Source: KBS-83 sp051025295 | GTDB taxonomy: Bacteria; Acidobacteriota; Terriglobia; Terriglobales; Acidobacteriaceae | NCBI GenBank assembly: GCA_051025295.1 | Contig: JBMGJV010000011.1 | Length of the DNA: 64,000 nucleotides | Reading direction: 5' to 3' (one strand) | Shown: positions 1 through 9,075 of the stretch, one piece after another | Numbering within the stretch: position 1 is the stretch's first letter | Layout: every line of letters begins with the position of its first letter | Translations under genes and position numbers: made by a program | Notes under the pieces: generated by a model | Told to the model about the DNA's origin: nothing | What the model saw: the letters and a program-made list of their open reading frames with translations, nothing else | The model's database searches: none

Positions 1-459
1 GGGGGGGAAACAGGACTCCGTATGCTGCGGCCCGGCAACGCACGCGGTGTGCTTTATGGTGGCTGCCTGAGCCTGCTGGTCGCCTCACTCGGCACGCCCT
101 ATGCCGCGCAAACTGAAGGCAAGCTGCTTTTCCTCGAGGACCTGGCAGAGAAGCCTTACCAGATCGACCGCATGCTGCGGCAACTGCGGCTCGGGGGCAA
201 GTTTGACGGCGTGACCGGAATTATTTTTGGCGAGATGCTCGACTGCACATCACCCGGCGCGCCACCGGATCTGGCGGAGCGCGTCATCCAAAGCGTGCTT
301 GACTGGTTTCCTGGGCCGGTCGGATATGGACTTCGCTCGGGACATGTGTCGCGCGGGAATGTTACGTTGGCCTTCGGAGTCGAGGCGGAACTCACGCTTA
401 GCGAAGAGGCGGTTCTGCTTGAAGTGGGTGCCCGACCGTCGCTCCTCACACGTTCATGA
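1..459 (+). CDS. LD-carboxypeptidase (S66 family), C-terminal part; gene begins before the window
   Basis: The reading frame is open from the first base, so this is the C-terminal half of a longer protein. It matches the S66 (LdcA/MccF-like) serine peptidases, which in the cytoplasm trim the terminal D-Ala from recycled murein tetrapeptide. Visible family blocks are GGCLSLLVASLGTPY, then FLEDLAEKPYQIDR with the catalytic-region Glu, then YGLRSGHVSRGN with the conserved His. The nucleophile Ser would lie upstream, outside the window. The stop overlaps the mpl start by four bases (ATGA), so the two recycling genes are probably translationally coupled. Confidence 0.88.
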   Translation, partial: GGETGLRMLRPGNARGVLYGGCLSLLVASLGTPYAAQTEGKLLFLEDLAEKPYQIDRMLRQLRLGGKFDGVTGIIFGEMLDCTSPGAPPDLAERVIQSVLDWFPGPVGYGLRSGHVSRGNVTLAFGVEAELTLSEEAVLLEVGARPSLLTRS

Positions 460-1889
460 CAACGCAAACGAAGCATATTCATCTGATCGGGATCTGCGGC
501 ACGGCGATGGCATCGCTCGCCGGGCTGCTGCAGCTCCAGGGGCACCGCGTCACTGGTTCCGACGCCGCTGCCTATCCACCGATGTCCGACCTGCTGGCGC
601 AACTCGGCATCGTCGTGAAAGAGCCATATGGCGAGCGAAACCTCGAGCCGCGGCCGGACCTCGTCATCGTCGGCAATGCGATCTCGCGGGGCAATGTGGA
701 ACTCGAATACGTGCTTGACCAGCGGATTCCGTTTCGCTCCATGGCACAGACGATCCAGGAGGAGTTCCTTGCTGGACGTGAGTCGCTGGTGGTCGCTGGA
801 ACGCATGGAAAGACAACGACGACGAGCATGCTGGCCTGGATCTATGAGACGGCCGCACGGCAACAGCAAGTGCCTGGTCCGTCTTTCCTGATTGGTGGTG
901 TCGCGGAGAATTTCGGTTCCAGCTTTCAATTGCAGCCGAGCCGCAGCTTCCTGCTTGAAGGCGATGAATACGATACGGCTTTCTTCGACAAAGGGCCGAA
1001 GTTCATGCACTACTTCCCGGATTCGATCATTCTGACGCACGTCGAATTCGATCATGCCGATATCTATCGCGATCTGGATGCAGTGAAAACAGCGTTCAAA
1101 CGGCTCGTGAACCTGGTGCCCCGGCGCGGTCGCGTCGTGGCTTACGACGCCAGCGCGAACGTGACCGAATGCGTGTCGCGCGCATTCTGCACGGTCGAGC
1201 GCTATGGACTGCAGGAAGAGTCGTACTGGCAGGTTCGCCATCTTGAGCACCGCGACGGGCGAACGCACTGGGCGCTCTTGCGCGCCGGCGAGCCGTTTCT
1301 CGAACTCGCGCTGCCGATGGCCGGAGAGCACAACGCACTCAACGCGACGGCAGCCGCCGCGCTGGCCGCCGGGCAGGGGATTGCTCCGGCCGCAATCAAG
1401 GAGGCGCTGAGCACCTTCCGCAGCGTCAAGCGGCGGCTCGAGGTGCGTGCTATCGAGCGCGGTGTCACCGTCATCGATGATTTCGCGCATCACCCGACAG
1501 CAATCCGCGAAACACTGCGCGCGCTGCGGTCTTCGTACCCGGGGTCGCGCTTGTGGGCGGTGCTCGAACCGCGCTCGAATACCCTGCGGCGTAATGTATT
1601 CGAGCGCGAACTAGTCGAGGCTCTCGCACTGGCGGATGAAGTCATCCTTGCCGGAGTCTTCAAGCAGGAGAGTATTCCGGAGGCGGACCGCCTGCATCCG
1701 GAAGGTGTGGTGAAGGCATTGGTGGCCCAGGGGCACAGCGCTGCTCTTGTTCCCAGCGTGGCTGAGATCGTCACACGCGTTGCTACAAATGCGCGGTCTG
1801 GTGATGTGGTCGCCATCCTTTCGAACGGCGGCTTTGACGGCATCTACGAGAAGCTGCCGCAACAACTTGCGGCAACTTCTCAGGCCTGA
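456..1889 (+). CDS. mpl: UDP-N-acetylmuramate:L-alanyl-gamma-D-glutamyl-meso-diaminopimelate ligase (Mpl)
   Basis: A Mur-ligase-family enzyme of 477 residues, the usual length for Mpl. It attaches recycled tripeptide directly to UDP-MurNAc with ATP hydrolysis in the cytoplasm. The N-terminal nucleotide-binding block HLIGICGTAMASLAGLL (about residues 9-25) is characteristic of Mpl rather than MurC. The ATP P-loop GTHGKTTTTSM lies at 115-125. The central domain carries LEGDEYDTAFFDK and the C-terminal domain VIDDFAHHPTAI, both typical of the family. Its coupling to an LD-carboxypeptidase gene fits, because that enzyme supplies the tripeptide. Assignment is firm. Confidence 0.95.
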   Translation: MTTQTKHIHLIGICGTAMASLAGLLQLQGHRVTGSDAAAYPPMSDLLAQLGIVVKEPYGERNLEPRPDLVIVGNAISRGNVELEYVLDQRIPFRSMAQTIQEEFLAGRESLVVAGTHGKTTTTSMLAWIYETAARQQQVPGPSFLIGGVAENFGSSFQLQPSRSFLLEGDEYDTAFFDKGPKFMHYFPDSIILTHVEFDHADIYRDLDAVKTAFKRLVNLVPRRGRVVAYDASANVTECVSRAFCTVERYGLQEESYWQVRHLEHRDGRTHWALLRAGEPFLELALPMAGEHNALNATAAAALAAGQGIAPAAIKEALSTFRSVKRRLEVRAIERGVTVIDDFAHHPTAIRETLRALRSSYPGSRLWAVLEPRSNTLRRNVFERELVEALALADEVILAGVFKQESIPEADRLHPEGVVKALVAQGHSAALVPSVAEIVTRVATNARSGDVVAILSNGGFDGIYEKLPQQLAATSQA

Positions 1890-1907
1890 GGACCTGCACT
1901 CTCGCCT

Positions 1908-2609
1908 ATGCGCGGACTTCTGCTTGTCTTGATTTGGACTTTGTTGGGTCTTCCCGCAGCGATCGTTGTGCTGCCCTGGACACTGCTCGCGCGGGACACG
2001 CGGGTTCTGCTTCGTGTGGGCTTCTGGATCACGCGGGCTGGGCTGCCGCTGGTCGGCATTCGCGTGGTGCTTCGCGGAGTGAACAACGTGCCGCACGGGG
2101 CTGCGATCCTGATGGCAAATCACACGTCGAACCTCGATCCACCGGCCTTTCTGCCGAACGTTCCGGGACGAGTCGTCATTTACCTGAAAGCTTCGCTGAT
2201 GAAGATTCCGATTCTGGGCGCCGCGATGCGACTGGCAGGCTTCATACCGGTGCAGAGGGATGGCTCCGTCGAGAGCGCAAAGGCCAGCGGCGCGGCTGCC
2301 CTGAATGCGCTTGCGCAAGGCGCACGCGTGGTTGTCTTCCCAGAGGGAACGCGCTCGCGCGATGGTCGGCTGTTGCCCTTCAAGAAGGGCCCGTTCTTCC
2401 TGGCCATGGACTCAGGCGCGCCGGTGGTCCCGGTCACGATCACGGGAACTCATCAGATGTTGCCGAAAGGCAGCGTGCGGTTGCGGAAGGGCGCCGTGAC
2501 GGTGACGTTTCATCCAGCACTCTTGCCTGGAGAGTTTGCCGACCGTGAAGCGCTGATGGCGGCGGTCCGGGCGTGGATCGAGTCTGGGCTCAACCTCGAA
2601 CAGCTTTAG
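1908..2609 (+). CDS. 1-acyl-sn-glycerol-3-phosphate acyltransferase (PlsC/LPLAT family)
   Basis: A 233-residue membrane-associated acyltransferase that probably makes phosphatidic acid from lysophosphatidic acid. An N-terminal hydrophobic segment (about residues 4-25) is followed by the catalytic HX4D motif NHTSNLD (His72, Asp77), the substrate-binding FPEGTRSRDG (about 144-153) and the block VPVTITGTH. The start lies 18 bases after the mpl stop, so it may be cotranscribed with the recycling genes. It meets the minus-strand SPOR gene only seven bases after its stop. The family also includes acyltransferases with other lysolipid acceptors, so exact substrate is inferred. Confidence 0.88.
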   Translation: MRGLLLVLIWTLLGLPAAIVVLPWTLLARDTRVLLRVGFWITRAGLPLVGIRVVLRGVNNVPHGAAILMANHTSNLDPPAFLPNVPGRVVIYLKASLMKIPILGAAMRLAGFIPVQRDGSVESAKASGAAALNALAQGARVVVFPEGTRSRDGRLLPFKKGPFFLAMDSGAPVVPVTITGTHQMLPKGSVRLRKGAVTVTFHPALLPGEFADREALMAAVRAWIESGLNLEQL

Positions 2610-2616
2610 CTCGGGG

Positions 2617-3441
2617 CTACTTCAGGATGGCGTTGTATCCATCGGCGAGCAGGTGCTGCTTCATCGACTCTGCATCGGTTTTGTTGGTGAATGGCCCCAC
2701 CTGCACGTGGAAGAACTTGTCTCCCGTCCCAGGCCGCACAGAGGGACTGAAGCCGCGCTTGCGCAGTGCGCCAGCCAGTGTCTGCGCATCCTCTTCGCGG
2801 CTGACCGCGGCGATCTGCACCATTACCGGATGGCCCGGCGTAGGGTCCGGCTGGGGCCCGGCATTCACATCGGGGATGGTCGCAAATCCGGCATGTGGCT
2901 TGGCGGGCAGCGTTGGACGATGGGCGTAGGGCACGGCTGTCAGAGCGGGGTTGCTGACCGCGGGCTCGACGACGCGCGTGGTCTTCGGTTCAGCTGGCGT
3001 CTTCGGTGGTTCTGGAGCAGTCTTCGCGCTGGCGGTGTGCTGTTCAGGGACAGCGGCCTTCGCGGCTGGCGCACTGGATGGCTCGGACGCGGCAGGTGCC
3101 GGGGCCGGGTGCGCAGTGGGGCTTGCTGGTTCGGGTGTGGCTGCCGGAATGGATGGTTTTGCTGAGCTGTCGTCGCTCTGTTCGTGCGTGACGACGGTGT
3201 CCGTGTCAGCAGCGGGAGTGTCCGATTTCGTAACGGAAGCAGGACTGCCCGAGTTCGTGAGCGCGGTGAGCGCTGCTGGCACGTGCGCATTGCGCCGTCC
3301 CATTGAATAGCCGAAGCCAAAGAAGATGCCGCAGATCAGGACGACGCCGAAGAAGATGCTGAGCAGCGAGCCGATGCCTAGCGTCAGGTCAGTACCTGAT
3401 CGCGGCTCGTCCGGATCGACCTCGTCCATCAGGGAATTCAT
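2617..3441 (-). CDS. SPOR domain-containing membrane protein
   Basis: A 274-residue protein with one N-terminal transmembrane segment (about residues 22-45, LLSIFFGVVLICGIFFGFGY), a long Pro/Ala/Ser/Thr-rich linker (about 60-190), and a C-terminal SPOR domain (about 205-274; MVQIAAVSREEDAQTL, FFHVQVGPFTNKTDA). SPOR domains bind peptidoglycan lacking stem peptides, often at division sites. The topology puts the SPOR domain in the periplasm. It is the last gene of a minus-strand operon and its start overlaps the slipin stop by four bases. The precise role is not known. Confidence 0.85.
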   Translation of the reverse strand: MNSLMDEVDPDEPRSGTDLTLGIGSLLSIFFGVVLICGIFFGFGYSMGRRNAHVPAALTALTNSGSPASVTKSDTPAADTDTVVTHEQSDDSSAKPSIPAATPEPASPTAHPAPAPAASEPSSAPAAKAAVPEQHTASAKTAPEPPKTPAEPKTTRVVEPAVSNPALTAVPYAHRPTLPAKPHAGFATIPDVNAGPQPDPTPGHPVMVQIAAVSREEDAQTLAGALRKRGFSPSVRPGTGDKFFHVQVGPFTNKTDAESMKQHLLADGYNAILK

Positions 3442-4253
3442 GCTGGCTCTTCGTGACTCGGTGGCGGTGGCGGGGGTGTCGGTGGAACAGTCGGTCCCAC
3501 AGGTCCCTGCACCGTTTTATTGAACAATGAGATTAACTCGATGGGTAGCGGAAAGACGATGGTCGTGTTCTTTTCGGTACCAATGTCGGTAAGGGTCTGC
3601 AGATACCGCAACTGTAGCGTGATAGGTTGCGTGGCCAGCAGGGCCGCGGCGTCGACCAGCCGCTGCGACGCTGCGAACTCGCCCTCGGCATTGATGATTT
3701 TGGACCGCTTCTCGCGCTCTGCCTCGGCCTGCTTGGCCATGGCGCGCAGCATGCTTTCGGGCAGATCTACCTGTTTGACCTCAACACTGGGCACCTTCAC
3801 GCCCCAGGGCGCGGTGTGCTTGTCGAGGATTTCCTGGATGCGCGAATTCAGCGAATCGCGGTGACTCAGAAGTTGATCGAGGTCGACTTCGCCGAGCACC
3901 GAGCGCAGTGTGGTCTGTGCGAATTGTGAGGTCTGGTAGACATAGTTTGAGACCTCGATCACTGCGCGCGCCGGATCGATCACACGCATGGTGATGACGG
4001 CGTTCACCTTCAGCGTGACGTTGTCGCGGGTGATGATGTCCTGCGGCGGCACCTCGAGCACTTCCTGACGCAGCGAGACGCGCACCATCTGGTCGAACGG
4101 CCGGAAGACGACGATAACGCCCGGTCCCTTCGGTGGCGCCAGCGCGCGACCGAGCCGGAAGATGACTGCGCGCTCGTACTCGCGCAGGATTTTGATCGAG
4201 CCGAGCAGATAGAGGACAACAATCGCGATCACAACCAGGGCAAACATGCTCAT
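3438..4253 (-). CDS. SPFH-domain slipin (stomatin/prohibitin-like) membrane protein
   Basis: A 271-residue slipin. It starts with a membrane anchor (about residues 3-20, FALVVIAIVVLYLLGSI), then an SPFH/band-7 domain (REYERAVIFRLGR; DNVTLKVNAVITMRV; VEVSNYVYQTSQFAQTTLR; LRAMAKQAEAEREKRSKII), and ends in a Pro-rich tail. Slipins form large oligomeric membrane scaffolds and are frequently encoded next to NfeD-type proteases that cleave or regulate them. That pairing occurs here: the NfeD gene lies just upstream, 54 bases away. The stop overlaps the SPOR start. Confidence 0.93.
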   Translation of the reverse strand: MSMFALVVIAIVVLYLLGSIKILREYERAVIFRLGRALAPPKGPGVIVVFRPFDQMVRVSLRQEVLEVPPQDIITRDNVTLKVNAVITMRVIDPARAVIEVSNYVYQTSQFAQTTLRSVLGEVDLDQLLSHRDSLNSRIQEILDKHTAPWGVKVPSVEVKQVDLPESMLRAMAKQAEAEREKRSKIINAEGEFAASQRLVDAAALLATQPITLQLRYLQTLTDIGTEKNTTIVFPLPIELISLFNKTVQGPVGPTVPPTPPPPPPSHEEPA

Positions 4254-4307
4254 CAGGGTTCAGGCCTCGCGCGAGAAGTGTACGCCCGCCGCTGCGGGTA
4301 GAGTGAG

Positions 4308-5603
4308 TTAGGGCCGGGGAAGTGGCTCGACGTGCAACGTGAGTCCGTGAATGCCGGTGACGCGGACCTGCGCATCGCGGGCGGCGGGCGTGGTGCTCTG
4401 GGCCTCCCAGATCTCGCCATGCACCATCACCTGACCGTTGGGCTCGAGCGGCTTGAGCACGACCGCAGTCTGGCCGAGCAGAGCATCGATGCCAACCATG
4501 GACTTGCTGCGACGTGCCCGCAATGCAAGCCGCAGCAGGAAAACCGTGATCAGGCCGAAGCCGACACCGGCAGCGAGCGCCGTGGCGGGATGCACGCGCA
4601 GCTCGGGCACCGGCCCGTCTACCAGCGTCATCATCCCGAGGACCAGGCAGACGATACCCGCGGCGGCGAGAATGCCGTGGCCCGCGAACTTCAGGTCCAG
4701 CACCATGAGCGCTATCGCGGCGATGAGCAGAAGGACGGCAGTGTCGCGCACCGGCAGCAGGTTGAGCGCGAACAGCGAGAGCACTACGAGCAGCGTGCCG
4801 AGGGCGCCGGGAACGATGGTGCCCGGCACGTTGAACTCGAGGTAGATCAGCAGGCCGCCGAGCACCAGCATCAGGATGGCGAGATCAGGATTGATCAGCA
4901 CGTCTAGCACTCGATCACGCAGTGTTGGGCGAATGGAATCGAGAAGCGCGTTCCGCGTACGGAGCGCCGTCTTTGTCCCGTTCAGACGCGTCACGGTGCG
5001 GCCGTCGATCTCACGCAACAGGGCATCGCGATCCGGTGCGATCACGTCGATCAGACCGAGCTGACGGCACTCCTGCGCGCTGTAGGACTTCGAGTTGCGC
5101 ACCGCATCTTCCGCGGCCTGCGGGTTGCGGCCGCGCTGCGCAGTATAGGAGCGCAGAAACGCGGCAGCGTCGTTCTCGAGCTTCTGCTTCATCGTTTCGT
5201 CGATCTTTGCGCCTTCGACAACCGGGTGAGCTGCGCCTGCGTTCGTGCCGGGAGCCATGGCAGCGATGTCTGCTGCCTCGAGTAGAAAAAAACCAGCCGA
5301 GCCGGCGCGTGCGCCCGTGGGAGCCACGTAAACGATCACCGGCACGGGCGAACTGCCGATGTGGCCCGCCATGTTGCGCATCGAGGTGAGCAGGCCGCCG
5401 GGCGTATCCATTTCGATCAGCACCGCGTCAGCCTTGATATCGGCGGCGTGGTTCAACGCGCGCGTGACATAGTCATCGCTGATCGGTTGAATGGTATCGA
5501 CCAGTCGCACGACCACGACCACTGGACGCGCGGCATGGGCCCGCACGCTGGTGGCTAAGAGCAGGACCAGCAGGAGCAAGCCGAGCGCGCGGAGCGCCTT
5601 CAT
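4308..5603 (-). CDS. NfeD family membrane-bound ClpP-class serine protease
   Basis: A full-length (431-residue) NfeD. It has a signal peptide (about residues 1-25), a ClpP/S49-like protease domain with the block IEMDTPGG (about 63-70) and the probable nucleophile Ser102 in ARAGSAGFF, then four or five hydrophobic helices (about 225-360) and a C-terminal OB-like NfeD domain (about 370-431). Family members partner with stomatin/slipin proteins in membrane quality control, which matches the downstream SPFH gene. The start overlaps the stop of the upstream TPR gene by four bases, indicating one operon. Confidence 0.92.
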   Translation of the reverse strand: MKALRALGLLLLVLLLATSVRAHAARPVVVVVRLVDTIQPISDDYVTRALNHAADIKADAVLIEMDTPGGLLTSMRNMAGHIGSSPVPVIVYVAPTGARAGSAGFFLLEAADIAAMAPGTNAGAAHPVVEGAKIDETMKQKLENDAAAFLRSYTAQRGRNPQAAEDAVRNSKSYSAQECRQLGLIDVIAPDRDALLREIDGRTVTRLNGTKTALRTRNALLDSIRPTLRDRVLDVLINPDLAILMLVLGGLLIYLEFNVPGTIVPGALGTLLVVLSLFALNLLPVRDTAVLLLIAAIALMVLDLKFAGHGILAAAGIVCLVLGMMTLVDGPVPELRVHPATALAAGVGFGLITVFLLRLALRARRSKSMVGIDALLGQTAVVLKPLEPNGQVMVHGEIWEAQSTTPAARDAQVRVTGIHGLTLHVEPLPRP

Positions 5604-7279
5604 GGGTGAACCGGCGGGGGTGGTGGTGCCGGTGGGTTCAATGCCTGCTGTAGACCGTGAGCATCGCTGTTTGCAGGCTCAAGCTGCAGTGCACGGCTGA
5701 CATCGTCACGCGCAGCGGGAAGCTGGCGTGCCGTGCGGTCAAGCCGAGCAAGCGTCAGCCAGGCGGCGGCGTTCGGCTGCAGCTTCAGCGAACTTTGGGC
5801 CTCTGCGCGCGCCTGGGCATCATCGCCGTTGCGACGCCGTACCTCGGCCAGACCGGCGTGAGCGTCCGCGTTGTTCTGGCTGGCGGCCAGGGCGAGCTGG
5901 AACTCACGCTCGGCTTCGAGCATGAGACCGCGCCCCAGATAAGTTCGCCCCTCTTTCGCCAGAATCGCAGCCTGCTCCGCGGGTGGCAGTGTCGCCAGGT
6001 GCTGTGCTTCCATCTCTTCCAGCTCGGAGGCGGCCTGGCGGAAGGAAGCGTCGTTGTAACCGCGCTTGATACGCTCCAACGGCAGGCTGCGCGCGCCGCC
6101 TTCTGTGCCGGGATCAGGCGTCGCACTGCCCGGGTAGGAAGCCGGAACCGCTGCGGCAGGCTGGCGCAGCATGGTCTGCAGCTTCGCTGCTTCTGTATCC
6201 TGCGGACGGAGTTTCAGCGCCTCGGCCACTGCATCAAGCGCATGCTTCGTATCACCGCGCCGCGCCAGTGCCAGCGCCAGGTTGAATTGGTAGTCGGGAT
6301 CGTGTGGGTCGGCGGCGATCGCTTCCTGAAAGAGCGCGCCACCATCGTGGCCGCGTCTTGCCGCCGCAACGCCCTGGTTATTCACGACCTCCGGCAGTGG
6401 CAGTTGGCCAGCGACGAAGGTGAAGGCGTCTTCCGCCTGATCGTAGTGACCGGTGTAGAAGAAGGAGAGTCCGCGGTAGAACTCTGCCTGCAGCGCCGCC
6501 CGATCCGTCTTCTTCAAATGGCCAAGCGACAGCGCCGCTGCGTCATACTGCTGCTCGGAAAAGTAGGTCATCCCGAGCGCGAGCCAGGCCGGGGAGTAGC
6601 CGGGGTTTTCTGCAACCGCGATCTTCAGGTGACGCAGCCGCTCCGCCGGATTGCCCTCGATGATGCCACGAATGTAATTCTCAAAACCATTCAGGTGCAG
6701 GCTCGATCCGGCAGCGAGAAAGCTGCTCTCCGGCAACGGAAATTTCAGGTCGAGCGCACGGGCCACCTGCCAGGACAGCGAGTCGAGCACATCCAGCATG
6801 TGATCGAGTGCGCCATCGCGCACCAGCGGTGCGCTCAGCTTCAGTGCGTTCACATCCAGCATCTGTGCTGAGACGTGAAGTGTCGTGCCCTGGAGGCTGT
6901 ACGAGCCAACGATCACATCGTCTGCATCGAGCGTCTGTGCCAGCCGGACCGCGGTGGCACGCGAGGGCTGGAAGCTCTGCGGTAGGCCGAGATGCTCCAG
7001 CGCATACTGCCGGTCGTCGCGGCCGATCACGTCGAAGCCGGACGCGCCCAGTCTTTGATTCATCGTCTCCGACACTGCCTCGCTCACCCAGTCGAGACTC
7101 GCCTGCCCGGTGCGGTTGTCGAACGGCAGCACCATTACGAGGCGGTGGTGCAATTTTGGCGGCAGGGTCGCGGAGTCGGACGCGGCCTGCGCGTGCGCGG
7201 CCGTGGTCGTGAACAGGAGCCCGGCGCAGGGGAGTAGCCCGGCCAGCAGCACGCAGCGCAGTGAGAGGGAAGGGGGCAC
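5600..7279 (-). CDS. Secreted protein with TolB/FlgO-like N-terminal domain and TPR repeats
   Basis: A 559-residue protein beginning at GTG with a clear signal peptide (about residues 1-31, ending AAHAQA). Residues about 45-175 (VMVLPFDNRTG, VSEAVSETMNQRLGASGF, LDADDVIVGSYSLQG) resemble the nucleotide-free TolB_N/FlgO-like domain often fused to TPRs. About eight tetratricopeptide repeats follow (for example YSPAWLALGMTYFSEQQYDA, DYQFNLALALARRGDTKHA). It is the first gene of the TPR-NfeD-slipin-SPOR operon. There is no Shine-Dalgarno sequence before the GTG, and a TATAAT box lies only about ten bases upstream. Function beyond protein-protein interaction is unknown. Confidence 0.82.
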   Translation of the reverse strand: MPPSLSLRCVLLAGLLPCAGLLFTTTAAHAQAASDSATLPPKLHHRLVMVLPFDNRTGQASLDWVSEAVSETMNQRLGASGFDVIGRDDRQYALEHLGLPQSFQPSRATAVRLAQTLDADDVIVGSYSLQGTTLHVSAQMLDVNALKLSAPLVRDGALDHMLDVLDSLSWQVARALDLKFPLPESSFLAAGSSLHLNGFENYIRGIIEGNPAERLRHLKIAVAENPGYSPAWLALGMTYFSEQQYDAAALSLGHLKKTDRAALQAEFYRGLSFFYTGHYDQAEDAFTFVAGQLPLPEVVNNQGVAAARRGHDGGALFQEAIAADPHDPDYQFNLALALARRGDTKHALDAVAEALKLRPQDTEAAKLQTMLRQPAAAVPASYPGSATPDPGTEGGARSLPLERIKRGYNDASFRQAASELEEMEAQHLATLPPAEQAAILAKEGRTYLGRGLMLEAEREFQLALAASQNNADAHAGLAEVRRRNGDDAQARAEAQSSLKLQPNAAAWLTLARLDRTARQLPAARDDVSRALQLEPANSDAHGLQQALNPPAPPPPPVHP

Positions 7280-7288
7280 GTTGCGGTG

Positions 7289-7294
7289 ATTATA
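7289..7294 (-). promoter_or_regulatory. Probable -10 box (TATAAT) of the TPR-NfeD-slipin-SPOR operon
   Basis: Reading the minus strand, a perfect TATAAT stands ten bases before the GTG start at 7279. No good TTGACA-like -35 is visible at the expected spacing. If used, transcription would start around 7281-7283, leaving almost no leader, which agrees with the lack of a ribosome-binding site. Confidence 0.45.
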
Positions 7295-7370
7295 GTGCTC
7301 GGGCGCGAGGCATTCGCATGGCCCAAAAGGCGTTGCCCAGTGACTGCAGTGCCGTTGTCGGGATTCAGGA

Positions 7371-8978
7371 CTAGTGCAGCGACGCCTGCTGCGGACGATC
7401 GAAGTGAACCACCGCCGCCCAAAGCCCTTCGCGCTCTTCCCGCCAGACCACGGTTCCGCCGAGCAGCCGGGCGATCGCCTCCGGCGACAGGTCCTGGTGG
7501 AAGCCGAAGTACTGGCGATCCAGTGCCTCGCTGCGATGGCCGAGCAGAAATGGCAGGTGCGGCGGATCGTACTTGGTCGAGAAGATCAGCCCGACGCTGA
7601 AGTTGTCGCGCACCGCAGCGGCGCGAGCGATCTCCGGTGCGGAGAAATCATTGATCGTGACCACCGGGATGGCCGTCTTCATGTAACCGAGCTCCGGCCG
7701 GGTCAGCTCATCCGAAACCGGCCATGCTGTGAGCACCGTCTGGTGCGGATAGCGCACTACTACTTGGTGAATGGCATGGCGATCGAGCTGGATCGCATCG
7801 GCATAGGTCAGGTTGTCTTCCGGAGCGAAGCGGTAGGGCGGGTTGAAGAACAGCCCGAGCACAAACGCGAAGCCAGAGAGCGCCACCAGGCCTCCCCATG
7901 CGGGCACGCGACGCCAGAAGGTGGCAACACACAGCAGCAGCACCAGCGGATACAGCGGGAGCAGGTAGCGTGTGAGCAGCGCACCGCCCAGCACGGAGAA
8001 CACGAGCCAGTTCGTCACCACCGCGTAAGCGAGCGGCAGCCATGCACCCCGCGCCAGAGCAGGCCGTATCGCTCCTCCCGCAAGCGCACGAGGCACAAGC
8101 AGGAGCGAAGCAAACGCGCACAGCACCGGCACGAACAGATTCATATGCGCTGTCAGGTGCAGGGCACGGTGCAGCAGCGCGGCAGCCACGCGCATTGGCG
8201 CCAGCGTTGAGGTGGCGTTGTAGCGCAGGTACTCCGGGTTGCCGAAGATGTGACCCGTGCGCCGCCAGTGGTACAGATACCAGCCACACAGTGGCAAAAG
8301 GGAGGTGAGCAGCACAGCCGCCCGCTCGAGTGATGGAGGCCTCCGCCAACGTGACAGCTCGTACAGCGCGAGCGCAACGGGTGTGACGATGGCCGTCTCT
8401 TTCGAGAGCGCAGCAAGTGCGAAGCACACTGCTGCAAACGGCATGCTCGAAGAGGTCTGGCCTTCGTCAGGTTCATTCAAAGGTCGCGCCGCGTAAAACG
8501 CGAGACCCCATACCGTGAACGCGGCAGCCATCAGGTCCGCATGCGCCAGCGTGCTCTGCGCAAACCAGACCGGGTACAGCGCGGTGAGCAGCGTGGTGGC
8601 AACCGCGATCGAGAGCTGGCCGGTGACGCGCAGGGCGAGCCGATACACGCCGAGTAGTGCGAAGGACGCGATCAGCAGCTCAGCGAAGCGCGTCGTTGCG
8701 GGAGCAAACCCCGAAAGCTTCCACCACAGCGCCAGATACAACGCGGGCAGCGGCGGGTGCGCATTGGTCAGCGTGCTGTAGGGGATGAGCGTGCCGGTGC
8801 GGAAGAGGTCGTAGGCAGCCGGGATGTAGTAGCCCGCCTCGTCCCAGTAGTAGGGCAGGCGCAGAAGCGAAGCATGCGACAAGTACAGCGCGACAAAGAT
8901 CAGCGGAAAAACCAGCCGAAGCGGGAAGGGACGGTGGTGCGGCGCGGCGGACGTCTGCTGTTCGGTTTGTCTGCGCAC
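7371..8978 (-). CDS. GT39-like membrane glycosyltransferase (GT-C fold)
   Basis: A 535-residue polytopic membrane protein starting at GTG. The first extracytoplasmic loop carries the GT-C signature YYWDEAGYYIPAAYDL (acidic pair DE at about residues 47-48), followed by NAHPPLPALYLALWW and roughly ten further hydrophobic helices; a soluble C-terminal domain of about 130 residues follows. Such enzymes (GT39/PMT, ArnT, RgtA types) transfer sugars from polyprenyl-phosphate donors at the periplasmic face. No Shine-Dalgarno sequence precedes the start and no later Met is available, so the exact start is uncertain. The acceptor is unknown. Confidence 0.82.
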   Translation of the reverse strand: MRRQTEQQTSAAPHHRPFPLRLVFPLIFVALYLSHASLLRLPYYWDEAGYYIPAAYDLFRTGTLIPYSTLTNAHPPLPALYLALWWKLSGFAPATTRFAELLIASFALLGVYRLALRVTGQLSIAVATTLLTALYPVWFAQSTLAHADLMAAAFTVWGLAFYAARPLNEPDEGQTSSSMPFAAVCFALAALSKETAIVTPVALALYELSRWRRPPSLERAAVLLTSLLPLCGWYLYHWRRTGHIFGNPEYLRYNATSTLAPMRVAAALLHRALHLTAHMNLFVPVLCAFASLLLVPRALAGGAIRPALARGAWLPLAYAVVTNWLVFSVLGGALLTRYLLPLYPLVLLLCVATFWRRVPAWGGLVALSGFAFVLGLFFNPPYRFAPEDNLTYADAIQLDRHAIHQVVVRYPHQTVLTAWPVSDELTRPELGYMKTAIPVVTINDFSAPEIARAAAVRDNFSVGLIFSTKYDPPHLPFLLGHRSEALDRQYFGFHQDLSPEAIARLLGGTVVWREEREGLWAAVVHFDRPQQASLH

Positions 8979-9075
8979 GGAAGGGAGGATCAGGTCGCCT
9001 CCACGGTGACGTTTCGGAGAACAGGGGAGCAGCAGAGGGCGATCTCGAGAGAAGCGCCCTCGCCGTCTTCCCAGG

